Positions 25,088 through 34,681 of a stretch of 64,000 nucleotides of DNA are shown in pieces. The number at the start of each line of letters is the position of its first letter. Position 1 is the stretch's first letter. The translations under genes were made by a program, and so were the position numbers. The notes under the pieces are model-generated. The model ran no database searches, had not been told where the DNA came from, and saw nothing but the letters and a program-made list of their open reading frames with translations. The DNA is from Gammaproteobacteria bacterium (GTDB taxonomy: Bacteria; Pseudomonadota; Gammaproteobacteria; Pseudomonadales; Cellvibrionaceae): contig JAGKWO010000015.1 of the NCBI GenBank assembly GCA_021151835.1, positions 1-64,000 on the forward strand, given 5' to 3'.

Positions 25088-28000
25088 TCAGGTTTGAATA
25101 GTATTCATCACCTGGATTGGAGCAAGGCGATTAAATACCACTGTTTCCGGCACCGCGCTGCAGTCTGGATTGAGTGTCAAATAATTCGCGGTGTCCTTAG
25201 CTTTGCGCAATTGAATGGCCGCACCAACTGCACGAATATCCTGGTAGAAATCATCTACAAGATTGCGCAACCGGGGGTCAACAAAATTATAGGTATCTTG
25301 CAAAATATCCAGCGATGGTTCCAGCAAACCACGGCCAAGCATTGTTTCCGGATAAGGTCCCTGCCCGGTGACAGATGCATTGATTTGCACATCCATAAAA
25401 TTCATATTACCCAGGCTCTCGTATTTTGCATCTTGCGATGGCAAGCAATTAAGAACATCATCCGGCGTCCATTCAGCCGATGGCGTTGCAGGGGGCGCAT
25501 ACATTAAAGTAGACGCATTAGGTACAAACGCCGCCATATTGTAAGCACCATCATTAACCACAGTATGTTGCACAGAAAATTGCCAGATAATCATCGACAA
25601 CACCTCATTAAGCACGGCCACAGTGCGAACTTCCGTGGGGAATCGTTCAATTGTCGCAATCCCATCAACATAATTAAATGCGGGTATTAATTTGTTAAAA
25701 AAGCGCTGTAATTGAATATCGTCAGCGATTTTTTGATCGCTACTTTCATAGTAAGTGTCGACAAATTTTTTCACAAAGCCGGCAATTGCGTCATACCAGA
25801 GCGTCGCATCATGTGCGTAAGCGTAAGAAAACGGTGTGTTTTGTACTGCACGCTTCGCCACATCTTTTTTGATTGCCATGTCGAGAAAACGGAACTTGCC
25901 ATCGTTGTTATACATTTTATCTTGCAGTTGGTAGTTACCGATGCGCCCGCAAGAAAAGATCTGGTCGTAGACAAAACCCAAATTATATACACCGGGACTA
26001 CCGTTAACGGCCCGGGTTGCAGGGAATTCTTTTGCGTAGGGATTGTAATCCTTATTGTAAATGGTTTGCTGGAACTCAACGGTTTTCGTCAGGTGTGGTG
26101 CCAGCAATTTAAATACCGGATGCTCCTGGAATGGTATTTCGCTCGCCGGTGCAGTCAGCGGATTAAAGACCTCCTCTGAAAATAAAGCAATGGATACCAG
26201 GGCACAAAGTTGGTGCGTGTATAGTTGATGAAAGCCTACATCATGCAAAGTTTGCCCGGCACAATTAGCCAGCATTTTTGCCAGCAACCAGGTATTTTCA
26301 GCATTTTGCATGTGTGGCGTAAATACTTCCCCACCGGCGTCGAGTTGAATAGCGACAGGTATTAGCTGATTATTTTGATTGACAGTAAACACAATAATTG
26401 GTTTGGGAAGATAATATTGCGTCGGCGTTACCGTACAAGCAGATAAATACTGGCGATAATTCGCCACATAAATTTGTTCCGGATTGAGCAGCCCCAACTG
26501 CTCCACCCTTGTAAATAATTGTTCATCCAACGCATTAATTTCGCGATGATCTTTCAATCGCTCTAACAAATTCGGCATAAAACCGGCCAGTTGCTGCCGC
26601 GCAAATTCATCGTCATCCTTTAACCAGAAAGCAGGCGCCGGTATTGTCTGGAAATTATTGCCATAATAAATTGCTTCCAGCTTTTCAACCGCTGTTTTAC
26701 CAGTGAGTGGAACCGGTTTTTGCTTAGCCCGTTGCGCAACATTGTCATTCCATTGATTATTGAGCAGCTGCACGACTTCCTTATCCTGCGCGGTTGCTTT
26801 CATTGATTGGGGAACACTACTGAAATTATCGATAAACGCAGGAACATTTCCGGAAAATACAAAATCCGAATTACCGTAAATACTTTCTGTTGCGTTAGGT
26901 GCAATCGCATTGGCGCGGCGGTCAATTTCATTATATTGATAGGCATAATCTAAAACGCTATCAACGTACGGGTTATCTGCAATGTCGGGCTGGTTAAAAG
27001 TGCCCCAGGTGTTTTTCATCTGGTCAATTTTATCGCTAGCACCTATCTGCGTTAAAATGTTCAACACGGCGTTATAAGCGGAATCGAGCGCACCAACAAT
27101 CCAGCCGTGATGAACCGAACAACATTCACCCGCGAAATTAAGGCAACCATTAAACTCCGGGGTCAGTAATGTCGGATACAAATTTTTAAATTGACCCGGA
27201 TCAAATAGTGCGAATGCACCACCACCTGACTCCTGGTCCCAAAACCAGGTCTTGGTCGTTTTACCATCGTGATAGCCGGAAAATTCTGCAAGCACATCTA
27301 CTTCCGGGTAAAGATACTGAATGCCTTTCAAACATTCATTGATGCGCTCTTCATCACTCATTGCGCCGAGTTTGCGCGCATCCAGCGCCCAGCAATACAC
27401 TTGTAAAACCCCGCCTTTGCCTTCATATCCATACGATGGATAAATAATTTGCCGATTGGGCCTATCAGTTGCTGCTGCACCCAAACCTTGTTCCTGGCGA
27501 TTACCCAATGTTGCCCAGAATTGCGTTTTAAAAGTAAGGAATGCTTTGAAAGACGACATATAATTACAAGAACGTAATGCCGTTGCTTTTTGAAACGATA
27601 TACCGTCCAGTAAGTTAACCTTGTCTTGTCCGTTTAAATATTTACTCGCCGGTAACGTAGTAATTACGTAGGGATATTGTTTATCAAGTTTTCGTATTTC
27701 TTTGCCATCGTAGTGTTCAACCGTTAGCTTCATGCCACCATGGCCCTGGTATAAATTACTATCGTGTTCCATGCGAATAACATTGTGTTCAAGGAAAACA
27801 CGTTGTTTTTTCTTCGCCGCATGACATTGATTTTTTTTACTATAACCGGTTTTATTAGCATTACCCTGGGGCGGCTGGGCATCGGGCGTTAAATTGGGAG
27901 GATTGTACGAGTATGAACCATCCGGACTGGAGGGCAGCATACCTACTTGTATTTGTGCGGTAACACCTTCTTGCGGATGTACACCATCGGCGAGGTTGAG

Positions 28001-29056
28001 TACCGCAAGGCATGCATCGGGAAAATGTTGCATGCCCTTATCGACGGTCAGCATATAAATATTTTGGTCAGCGAGATTGTATGGATTTTTACTGCCACCC
28101 CAATCGTAAACAGCAATGACCATTTCAACAAAGGATACCGAATACATACCACTGCCGACGTTGGTCGTTTCCAGGAAATTGGCAATTGACCAGGGCAATA
28201 AATCGCTCTTGGCGCCCATGGCGGGATCATAATATTCATTCATATCGCCGAGGGTGAATATGGTGGTGAGATAATCCCACATCGAATATTGATCGTACTG
28301 CATCAATAACGCGAATCCGGATTCAAACGATTTATTAATCGCTTCCAGAAACGGATTGTTTACCATATCCAGAATTTTATTGATGGGTAAATATTCGTTC
28401 CCATTTTGATCTTTCTTCGGCGTGGTCCAGACCGCTGCAATATCGCCACCACTTTTTTGATCAAAATTAAATGCAGACAAGCCCGAGTCAGCACTGGTAA
28501 TGGGGTTATCCATATTGTTATAGCGCAAGCGCTGCACGGGCGAGTTGTAATAAAATTTACGCCAATAAACTAATTTATCATCCAGACCATTGCGCCCTAA
28601 TACCGAATTTATCGCTAACGCCAATTGTTGTACAGGTAACATATCTTCCGAAAATTGCGGCAAGCGCATGCCACCCACTTCACCGTACAAACCGGCCTGA
28701 TCCGGATTTTCACTGTTGTAATCGGTGGAATACCATGTCCGTATACGCCCGCCCACACGCGCCGAACTTTCAAATATTTCACAACCAATTCCTAATGATT
28801 GCAAAATAATGCCCGAAAAAAGCCCTGCAAATCCGCCGCCGACAATGCCAACCAGGGGTTCAGTGGGGTTGTGCGTACTGGCACTTTGTAAAACACCATT
28901 AAACAGTCGGGCATTAGGGCGCTGGCTATTATTTTTTATGGTTATACGATAGTCAGCGCCATAATTTGCAAGAAGCCATTGGGAAAATGCAGAACGCACA
29001 GATTTGCCAGTAGCGGGTACGGTTGCGTCAGTTGGTTTGAAAGAAAGAAAACTCAT
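25088..29056 (-). CDS. Fusion of a flavin amine-oxidase domain and a lipoxygenase domain
   Basis: About 1322 residues (1338 if the ATG at 29104 is used; residue numbers below use that longer form). The N-terminal half is a flavin amine oxidase: VGIVGGGFAGLFSG at 85-98, then ARVGGRIRTW, and the FAD-closing NFAGECCSVHHGWIVGALDSAYN near 655. The C-terminal half (about 790-1338) is a lipoxygenase: FWLKDDDEFARQQLAGFMP near 826, the iron helix FHQLYTHQL with His about 957 and 962, HPVFKLLAPHL, and SVQHTVVND with His 1180 and Asn 1184. The last residues, MNTIQT, align with the usual PNSISI end but finish in Thr. No signal peptide is evident. The chain is monocistronic with a strong terminator. Expected chemistry: dioxygenation of polyunsaturated fatty acids coupled to an FAD oxidase or isomerase step; this is inference. 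Confidence 0.85.
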   Translation of the reverse strand: MSFLSFKPTDATVPATGKSVRSAFSQWLLANYGADYRITIKNNSQRPNARLFNGVLQSASTHNPTEPLVGIVGGGFAGLFSGIILQSLGIGCEIFESSARVGGRIRTWYSTDYNSENPDQAGLYGEVGGMRLPQFSEDMLPVQQLALAINSVLGRNGLDDKLVYWRKFYYNSPVQRLRYNNMDNPITSADSGLSAFNFDQKSGGDIAAVWTTPKKDQNGNEYLPINKILDMVNNPFLEAINKSFESGFALLMQYDQYSMWDYLTTIFTLGDMNEYYDPAMGAKSDLLPWSIANFLETTNVGSGMYSVSFVEMVIAVYDWGGSKNPYNLADQNIYMLTVDKGMQHFPDACLAVLNLADGVHPQEGVTAQIQVGMLPSSPDGSYSYNPPNLTPDAQPPQGNANKTGYSKKNQCHAAKKKQRVFLEHNVIRMEHDSNLYQGHGGMKLTVEHYDGKEIRKLDKQYPYVITTLPASKYLNGQDKVNLLDGISFQKATALRSCNYMSSFKAFLTFKTQFWATLGNRQEQGLGAAATDRPNRQIIYPSYGYEGKGGVLQVYCWALDARKLGAMSDEERINECLKGIQYLYPEVDVLAEFSGYHDGKTTKTWFWDQESGGGAFALFDPGQFKNLYPTLLTPEFNGCLNFAGECCSVHHGWIVGALDSAYNAVLNILTQIGASDKIDQMKNTWGTFNQPDIADNPYVDSVLDYAYQYNEIDRRANAIAPNATESIYGNSDFVFSGNVPAFIDNFSSVPQSMKATAQDKEVVQLLNNQWNDNVAQRAKQKPVPLTGKTAVEKLEAIYYGNNFQTIPAPAFWLKDDDEFARQQLAGFMPNLLERLKDHREINALDEQLFTRVEQLGLLNPEQIYVANYRQYLSACTVTPTQYYLPKPIIVFTVNQNNQLIPVAIQLDAGGEVFTPHMQNAENTWLLAKMLANCAGQTLHDVGFHQLYTHQLCALVSIALFSEEVFNPLTAPASEIPFQEHPVFKLLAPHLTKTVEFQQTIYNKDYNPYAKEFPATRAVNGSPGVYNLGFVYDQIFSCGRIGNYQLQDKMYNNDGKFRFLDMAIKKDVAKRAVQNTPFSYAYAHDATLWYDAIAGFVKKFVDTYYESSDQKIADDIQLQRFFNKLIPAFNYVDGIATIERFPTEVRTVAVLNEVLSMIIWQFSVQHTVVNDGAYNMAAFVPNASTLMYAPPATPSAEWTPDDVLNCLPSQDAKYESLGNMNFMDVQINASVTGQGPYPETMLGRGLLEPSLDILQDTYNFVDPRLRNLVDDFYQDIRAVGAAIQLRKAKDTANYLTLNPDCSAVPETVVFNRLAPIQVMNTIQT

Positions 29057-29196
29057 ATTAATATTTCCCATCGGTAATAGAGTGATTGATTTGATGCGAG
29101 CCAATTATTCCTGTTGTATCTCACAGCAAATATAGAGAAGAAGCAGGCCACCCACTATTACCCATCATTACATCAGTCGCTTAAACTATCATTTCA

Positions 29197-29234
29197 ACTG
29201 ATTACTGATTACTGATTACTGATTACTGATTACT
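29197..29234 (-). repeat. Five tandem copies of a 7-base unit upstream of the oxidase/lipoxygenase gene
   Basis: Unit ACTGATT repeated five times without mismatch plus three bases, about 95-140 bases upstream of the possible starts. It falls in the promoter region of the gene read from 29056/29104. Confidence 0.85.
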
Positions 29235-29382
29235 AAAAATTTTTATTAGATAGGGCTTATTATTGAAATACCCGCAAGGAATGGGGCGCAATGAAGGGAA
29301 AAAAATATTTGCCATTAAAAAACAGTGCATAAAAAATACAGGATTATTAAACAGCAGAATTTGAATACTTCACACTAAACCA

Positions 29383-29778
29383 TCAGCTGTAGGTTTGATT
29401 TTTAAACTCAATCAAACAAAATCCATTACCAAACGGATCAGAAAAGGTTATACATTTAGACTCCCTCCACTCACCACACTCGGCCTCGAGATTCGCCCCT
29501 GCACTCACGACTCTCTCGGTAGCTTGCCAGATATCATCGACCACAAAATCAAAATGTACTGGTGTCCAATGCCTTTTATAATTGCGGATTGCCGTGGAGT
29601 ATTTTGAAAAACCTGACCCTGCATCTTTTTTTAACAAATAAATTGTTGACGATGCGCCCGTCAGTTCGGCTACATCATCATCCAGCATTCTATTCAGTGT
29701 GAGTTGAAAGGCGGAACAGTAAAATTCGATTGCGGGCTCAAGTTCTGGCACATCAATATTGATTAATAAATTCATCAT
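29383..29778 (-). CDS. VOC (glyoxalase/bleomycin-resistance) family protein
   Basis: 131 residues. It starts LLINIDVPELEPAIEFYCSAFQLTLNR and has PVHFDFVVDDIWQATERVVSAGANLE and CITFSDPFGNGFCLIEF, the usual two beta-alpha-beta-beta-beta units of a VOC protein; the Glu of LIEF is a typical metal ligand. Small cytoplasmic protein with unknown substrate. The start is either of two adjacent ATG codons (29778 or 29775) behind GGGGTG. It is on the same strand as its two neighbours but separated by about 280 and 130 bases and a terminator, so it is probably transcribed alone. Confidence 0.88.
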   Translation of the reverse strand: MMNLLINIDVPELEPAIEFYCSAFQLTLNRMLDDDVAELTGASSTIYLLKKDAGSGFSKYSTAIRNYKRHWTPVHFDFVVDDIWQATERVVSAGANLEAECGEWRESKCITFSDPFGNGFCLIEFKNQTYS

Positions 29779-29869
29779 TCACCCCGAATTCTTTAAGGTT
29801 AATTGCGGTCATTTCTTATTGACCCTGATTACCACAAAAAATCCGCCTGCATTTCAAAAGCGTATAAAA

Positions 29870-29889
29870 AAGGCGGCAAAAGCCGCCTT
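29870..29889 (-). terminator. Terminator of the GH16/CBM32 gene at 29910
   Basis: AAGGCGGC and GCCGCCTT arms with a four-base loop; on the minus strand a T-run follows. Twenty bases past the stop. Confidence 0.9.
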
Positions 29890-29909
29890 GATTTCCGGTA
29901 AACGCCGAA

Positions 29910-32174
29910 TTAATACACTTCAAAATCCCATAGCGAATAACCGTAACCAGTGCCACGTGCAGTGCCGTTAATGCGGACATAACGACCCGAACCACTTACC
30001 GTTAAATCATCAATTGCACCATCGCCATTCGTCACTGTGTGGATGGTTGTCCAATTAATATTATCGGTAGATGTTTGTACCTGGTAATTCTTACCGAAAG
30101 CACCTTCCCAATTGAGTTTTACGCGACTGATACTTTGCACTGCACCGAGATCCACTTTAATCCATTGTGGATCGCTCCACTGGCTGGCCCAGCGGGTATT
30201 ATTATTTCCGTCAACCGCTTGCGTTGCATTCCATGCAGCGCCTTCATCGCTGGAGGCAGTTGCCGGTTTGTTTAAAGCTTTATTGGTGTTGGCGGGTGGA
30301 GTAATTCCACCGCCGCCATACACCTCAAAATCAAACAGGGAATAACCATAACCGGTTCCGCGTTGTGTGCCATTCAAACGTACATAGCGGCCAGTACCTG
30401 ATGCACTAATATCATCCACACCGCCGTCACCGGTTGTGGTGGAATAAATAGTGGTCCAATTCACTTTGTCTTCCGACACCTGGATTTGATAGGACTTGCC
30501 ATAAGCCGCCTCCCATTTCAATAACACACGATTAATCGCTTTGCTGCTACCGAGATCCACATAAATCCATTGCGCATCGCTCCATTGGCTCGCCCAGCGT
30601 GAATTGGTATTGCCATCCACCGCTTGCGCTGCGGACATGCCATCATTTTCCGATGAAGATGCAACGGCAGGTTTATTTAACGCGAGATTAGTGTTGTCTC
30701 CCGGTTGATTTGGTGTGGTTGGTGGTAGCACCGGAGGCTTACCGCCACCCAATGAATACACACGCACCCAGTCAATTAAGGTAGATGCGGGAAACACAGC
30801 TTCGGGCACAATTCCACCGCCGTAAGTGAAACCGGATTGGCCACCCACGCCCGAACTTAAAATCAAATACATTTGGTGTTCGAACGGATGCCATTCAGGA
30901 AAGTGGTTGGAATATTCGGAAACATAAGTGCGTTTGCCGTTGCGCATTTCTGTGCGCGCAGAATCGTTACCATCGGCCGGCGGGAATGCGCCGCCATCGT
31001 TTAAATAATGGATGTGATACACATTGCCATCCACATAAAATTCGATGCGGTCGTTATGCCAATTCACACCGTAGGTGTGCCAGCCCCAGCTTCCGGCGTT
31101 TTGATCATTCGCTGCCGGTGGATAATTACCGTAGCCGGGGTTACGCAAATTACTGCTCCAGCGCGTGGAGGCTTGACCATCCACTGCATTTGCTGCGGAT
31201 AAATCCGGGGCTTGTAAAGAAGAAACCGTAACGGGGCGATTCAATGCGAGATTGGTTCCTGCAGAATTTTTAATTTCAAATTCAAACAGCGAATAACTCC
31301 ACTCCGTTGCGCGCTCGGTGCCATACATACGCACATAACGGCCATTTCCACTTGCGTTGATAACATCGATACCGCCGTCACCTGTCGTCGTGGAATAAAC
31401 ATCCGTCCAATTGACCTGATCGTTGGATGTTTGGATTTTGTAGGTTTTCCCGTAAGCGCCTTCCCAATTTAAAACCACTTGATTAAACACTTGTGCACTA
31501 CCGAGATCGACTTGAATCCATTCGGGTTCGTCGGGCCCTTGTTTGTCTTTGAAGCTGTAATACCCACCGAGATGGCCGTGGTTCCAATCCTGGTAGGCAT
31601 TATTTTCCCAGAACCAGGCGTAATGTACGGTGCCCAGATTGTGGAAGGGAATTGAACCGACATATTCCATGATGTCCACTTCGCCACCTTGTGGCCACAT
31701 CAGGTGATCTTCGCCCGGCGGAATTTCATTGGGCATCATCCAGAATGCAAAACCCTGCCCTTTATATTTCACATCCTTTGCCCATACCCGCGCTTCGATT
31801 TTATAACCGGGGCCGAAAGCAACTTTACCGGCGGTGTTAATGCGACCGCTGGTGTAATCTTTATCAATATAAAATTCTTTTCGTGTAGTGATGGATAACG
31901 CACCACCGTCCGCGCCGGCGATTCCCTGTTTAATACTGATATTTTCCGGGCGATCCGTCGCGCGATCCAATTGGCCCGTACCCCAGTCACCATTGATACC
32001 AGTGCCGGTTTCGATATTCCAGGCATTCAAATCCAGCTGCGTGCCATTGAATTCATCACTCCATATCAAGGTTTGCGCTTGTGCAGTCGCGGTGCCAAAG
32101 GTAGATAAGGCAATCGCCAAAGGTAGTAAACGGCGCGTGTAGTTTTTAATGCGGGGCTGTTTCATGTTATTCAT
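29910..32174 (-). CDS. Secreted GH16 endo-beta-1,3-glucanase-like enzyme with an internal permuted CBM32 and two C-terminal CBM32
   Basis: 754 residues; AGGA seven bases before the ATG. Signal peptide ends at AQAQ (about 34). GH16 catalytic motif GGEVDIMEY gives Glu165 (nucleophile), Asp167 and Glu170 (acid/base). The catalytic domain is interrupted at about 213-345: first the C-terminal half of a CBM32 (PEWIQVDLG to FEFEI, 217-301), then the N-terminal half (NLALNRPVTVSS to STRWSS, 308-341). The GH16 chain resumes at SWGWHTYGVNWHNDRIEFYVDG and ends at IDWVRVYSL (about 475). A Pro-rich linker and two complete CBM32 modules follow (about 496-625 and 632-754). Likely secreted to cut laminarin-like or mixed-linkage glucan; substrate inferred from neighbours. 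Confidence 0.88.
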   Translation of the reverse strand: MNNMKQPRIKNYTRRLLPLAIALSTFGTATAQAQTLIWSDEFNGTQLDLNAWNIETGTGINGDWGTGQLDRATDRPENISIKQGIAGADGGALSITTRKEFYIDKDYTSGRINTAGKVAFGPGYKIEARVWAKDVKYKGQGFAFWMMPNEIPPGEDHLMWPQGGEVDIMEYVGSIPFHNLGTVHYAWFWENNAYQDWNHGHLGGYYSFKDKQGPDEPEWIQVDLGSAQVFNQVVLNWEGAYGKTYKIQTSNDQVNWTDVYSTTTGDGGIDVINASGNGRYVRMYGTERATEWSYSLFEFEIKNSAGTNLALNRPVTVSSLQAPDLSAANAVDGQASTRWSSNLRNPGYGNYPPAANDQNAGSWGWHTYGVNWHNDRIEFYVDGNVYHIHYLNDGGAFPPADGNDSARTEMRNGKRTYVSEYSNHFPEWHPFEHQMYLILSSGVGGQSGFTYGGGIVPEAVFPASTLIDWVRVYSLGGGKPPVLPPTTPNQPGDNTNLALNKPAVASSSENDGMSAAQAVDGNTNSRWASQWSDAQWIYVDLGSSKAINRVLLKWEAAYGKSYQIQVSEDKVNWTTIYSTTTGDGGVDDISASGTGRYVRLNGTQRGTGYGYSLFDFEVYGGGGITPPANTNKALNKPATASSDEGAAWNATQAVDGNNNTRWASQWSDPQWIKVDLGAVQSISRVKLNWEGAFGKNYQVQTSTDNINWTTIHTVTNGDGAIDDLTVSGSGRYVRINGTARGTGYGYSLWDFEVY

Positions 32175-32532
32175 ATTATGTTCCTGCTGTCATTTTTAGT
32201 CTTGCGGCAATAAAGTTAACAACTTTTGGTGCCAATGCATCAACAGCAACTCCTGTCATTGTTGAATCGCAAAAATTGTGCAAATAAAAAAACAGCAGCG
32301 CGTTCGAACAACGACGAAGAACGTAAAAAAATTGGTTCGTTTGCTTACCGCCAAACAAACACACATTATTTTTTGTAATTGATCACATAGTTATTGCGAT
32401 AAAATTCAAAAACAAAATAACGAAGAGAAAATTAACCTGGAGAAAAAACAGGAAATAAAAAAGGGAGCCCGAAGGCTCCCGAGGGGATAGCTCAATCGAT
32501 AAACGATTTGCTAAACAGCACGAGAAAAAGCA
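32175..32532 (-). promoter_or_regulatory. Promoter region of the GH16 gene and 3' flank of the GH5 gene
   Basis: 358 bases. The right part holds the terminator of the GH5 gene; the left part, AT-rich from 32275 to 32460, is the likely promoter region of the GH16 gene. No clear operator was assigned. Confidence 0.4.
32456..32480 (-). terminator. Terminator of the GH5 gene
   Basis: GGGAGCC-CGAA-GGCTCCC arms (32463-32480 region), followed on the minus strand by a run of T. About 50 bases past the GH5 stop. Confidence 0.9.
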
Positions 32533-34302
32533 TCAAGGGTGTAACACTAACGAGTGGAGATTATACGCACCCGCTTTTGAGTAAATCCGTAACTTGTTGG
32601 CACCTTGTAACAATTTGACACCTGAAATCATTACTGATTGATAATTTTGTGATGCAGGTACATTTACGTCTGTATCTAAATTTTGATTATTCACGCTGAC
32701 ATTAATCTTACCGTCTGCCACTGACGCCTTAACAACCGCATGCAAATCATAAGTGCCGGCCTTATCGACTTGTAACGTATATTCCAACCATTCATCTTTT
32801 TCAAAATGATTAACCACATAAGATTTTTTTGTCACGTCAAATTCAATATCCACGCCTTCATTGCGATAAGTAGTGCCACGATTCCACGGCGTGCGCTCTT
32901 TACCCGTAGCAACGTGGTAATTGGCAGAATCCTTGTCCCAATAAGCAATGCCGCTGCGACCCATATCAAAATCTACAGCTAACACAGTGCCGCCGGATTT
33001 TTTAATGCGATGATTTTTATAAGGCACGCTGGCATATGAATAAGGTTGGCGGAACATGGCATCAATCACTTCCGGGTGGAATTGATTATTTTCAAAACGG
33101 ATATCGTCAGCCAATTGCAACAACGCTTTTTTCGTGGCAGCTACCGATGGTTTTTCACCTGTTCCATTCAAATAATCGACTACTCGCAAATAGTCCACAT
33201 TGGGTTTTACTTCTAACGGATTATTGAAGCCCAGTTTTTTCAATGGCCACCAGGCCCAACCAATGCCTTGTGATTCCACTAACCCAATCGCGTCAGTAAA
33301 CCAGAGATTCGAATTTTCACCCGATTCACCCAGCCAGATAGGCATATTGTATTGTTCCCGCAATGCCAAATGGCTGCCGATATCCGCCAGGGTGTTGTTG
33401 TTCCAGTATTTGTGGAAACTCAACACCAGGTTTTTGTTTGCTTCCGGTTTATCCCACAAAGGTAAAATGCCAGCATAATTATTACCCCAGCAATTACCTT
33501 CGATAATCACAATATGTTTGTTATCGACTTCACGAATGGCCTTGGTCACATCCTGCAATAATTTTTTCAGCGGCGCGTTTTTGGTTTCTTTACAACCGTT
33601 TTTATCCGCCGCATTTTCAAAGCCCCAGTTAGGTTCATTAATAATGTCGTAAGCGCCTACAGTGGGTTCATCGGCATAACGTTGCGCGAGTTTGCGCCAG
33701 AGCGCGATCATTTTTTGCTGGTTGGCTTCGCTTTGCCACAGGGATGGCGTGTTCGGGTTGCGATCGGAAATGGCAAAATCATTGCCCTGCCCGCCAGGTG
33801 CAGCGTGCAAATCCAAAATCACATACATATTATTGGCTTTAGCCCAGGCGATTAATTGATCAGTCATCGCAAAACCCTGCTCCAGCCAGGTGTTTTGGCC
33901 AGCGACCGGTTCCTGTTCAATCGGCAAGGTGTACAGATTGAAATGCATGGGCAAGCGCACTGAATTAAATCCCCACTGCGCCATCGCATCGATATCCGCT
34001 TTGGTGGTGTGGTTGGCAAGCCAGGCTTTATAAAACTCATCCGTTGCTTCTTTACCAGCCAGTTCTTCAAATTTTGCGCGCATCACATGTTGCTGCCCAA
34101 GGTTACCCAGCTTGAGCATGTAACCTTCTTGCAGCATCCAGCCCCCCAAGCCCATACCGCGCAGCAGCACTTTTTCACCCTGCTCGTTCACGATGTAATG
34201 GCCTTCTGCGCGCAAAAAACTTTGCGCACTTACATGGATGCTGGTGACGAAACTTAAAACCAGAAGAATAGATTGAAGAACGGTGGCCCTAATCGATTTC
34301 AC
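32533..34302 (-). CDS. Secreted GH5 glycosidase with C-terminal CBM6-like domain (exo-1,3-glucanase-like)
   Basis: 589 residues. Signal peptide ends at VSAQ (about 27). The GH5 barrel begins LRGMGLGGWMLQEGYML, as in exo-beta-1,3-glucanase-like GH5 members. The acid/base is Glu223 in IINEPNWGF and the nucleophile Glu326 in PIWLGESGEN; HKYW near 298 and WAWWPLKK also fit. From about residue 430 a beta-sandwich of CBM6/CBM35 type follows (AVDFDMGRSGIAYWD, YVVNHFEKDEWLEYTLQVDKAGTYDLHAVV). It probably trims beta-1,3- or related glucans together with the two GH16-containing neighbours. It is transcribed divergently from the AraC-type regulator. Confidence 0.88.
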   Translation of the reverse strand: MKSIRATVLQSILLVLSFVTSIHVSAQSFLRAEGHYIVNEQGEKVLLRGMGLGGWMLQEGYMLKLGNLGQQHVMRAKFEELAGKEATDEFYKAWLANHTTKADIDAMAQWGFNSVRLPMHFNLYTLPIEQEPVAGQNTWLEQGFAMTDQLIAWAKANNMYVILDLHAAPGGQGNDFAISDRNPNTPSLWQSEANQQKMIALWRKLAQRYADEPTVGAYDIINEPNWGFENAADKNGCKETKNAPLKKLLQDVTKAIREVDNKHIVIIEGNCWGNNYAGILPLWDKPEANKNLVLSFHKYWNNNTLADIGSHLALREQYNMPIWLGESGENSNLWFTDAIGLVESQGIGWAWWPLKKLGFNNPLEVKPNVDYLRVVDYLNGTGEKPSVAATKKALLQLADDIRFENNQFHPEVIDAMFRQPYSYASVPYKNHRIKKSGGTVLAVDFDMGRSGIAYWDKDSANYHVATGKERTPWNRGTTYRNEGVDIEFDVTKKSYVVNHFEKDEWLEYTLQVDKAGTYDLHAVVKASVADGKINVSVNNQNLDTDVNVPASQNYQSVMISGVKLLQGANKLRIYSKAGAYNLHSLVLHP

Positions 34303-34330
34303 AGAAATACCCCTTATCGCATTTATTGTC

Positions 34331-34359
34331 CCCTTACTGATGATTTTATGATGTAAGGG
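34331..34359. promoter_or_regulatory. Inverted repeat in the GH5/AraC divergent promoter region
   Basis: CCCTTAC and GTAAGGG arms separated by 15 bases, 29 bases upstream of the GH5 start. Candidate regulator site; the rest of the 379-base divergent region (34303-34681) shows no other clear element. Confidence 0.4.
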
Positions 34360-34681
34360 ATTTTTGTGATGTCAGTCTAGGTATCTGTAGGTAAATAAGC
34401 GTTCGAATAAAGCCCAGGCGAACGCATTTGCCTCCCAGTTTTGACATACTGCTGTGGCAGAAACTGGTACAAATAGAAAAAACAAATGCATAAACAAGGA
34501 TTTAGCGGATTTGCGGAAAAAATACCCAGCTGTAAAGAATTGTCAGAAGCGAGTATGGATAGGCAATAATGGCAAGATGATTTGTGCGGCAATTTTCTAA
34601 CCGTAGCGGGCGATTGCTCTATACTCAAACGCACCGCATGCGGTCAAACTATAACGATAACCAACCTGATCACCGGTCAAC

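Noticed and set aside
25712..26179. 155-codon plus-strand frame opposite the lipoxygenase half
   Set aside because: Shadow frame; the minus-strand reading has clear lipoxygenase motifs and the plus frame has none.
29197..29234. Tandem heptamers considered as a CRISPR-like array
   Set aside because: There are no spacers; units are contiguous and only seven bases long.
32370..32400. TGTAATTGATCACA considered as a CRP site before the GH16 gene
   Set aside because: The half-sites are separated by four bases instead of six and one half is degenerate.
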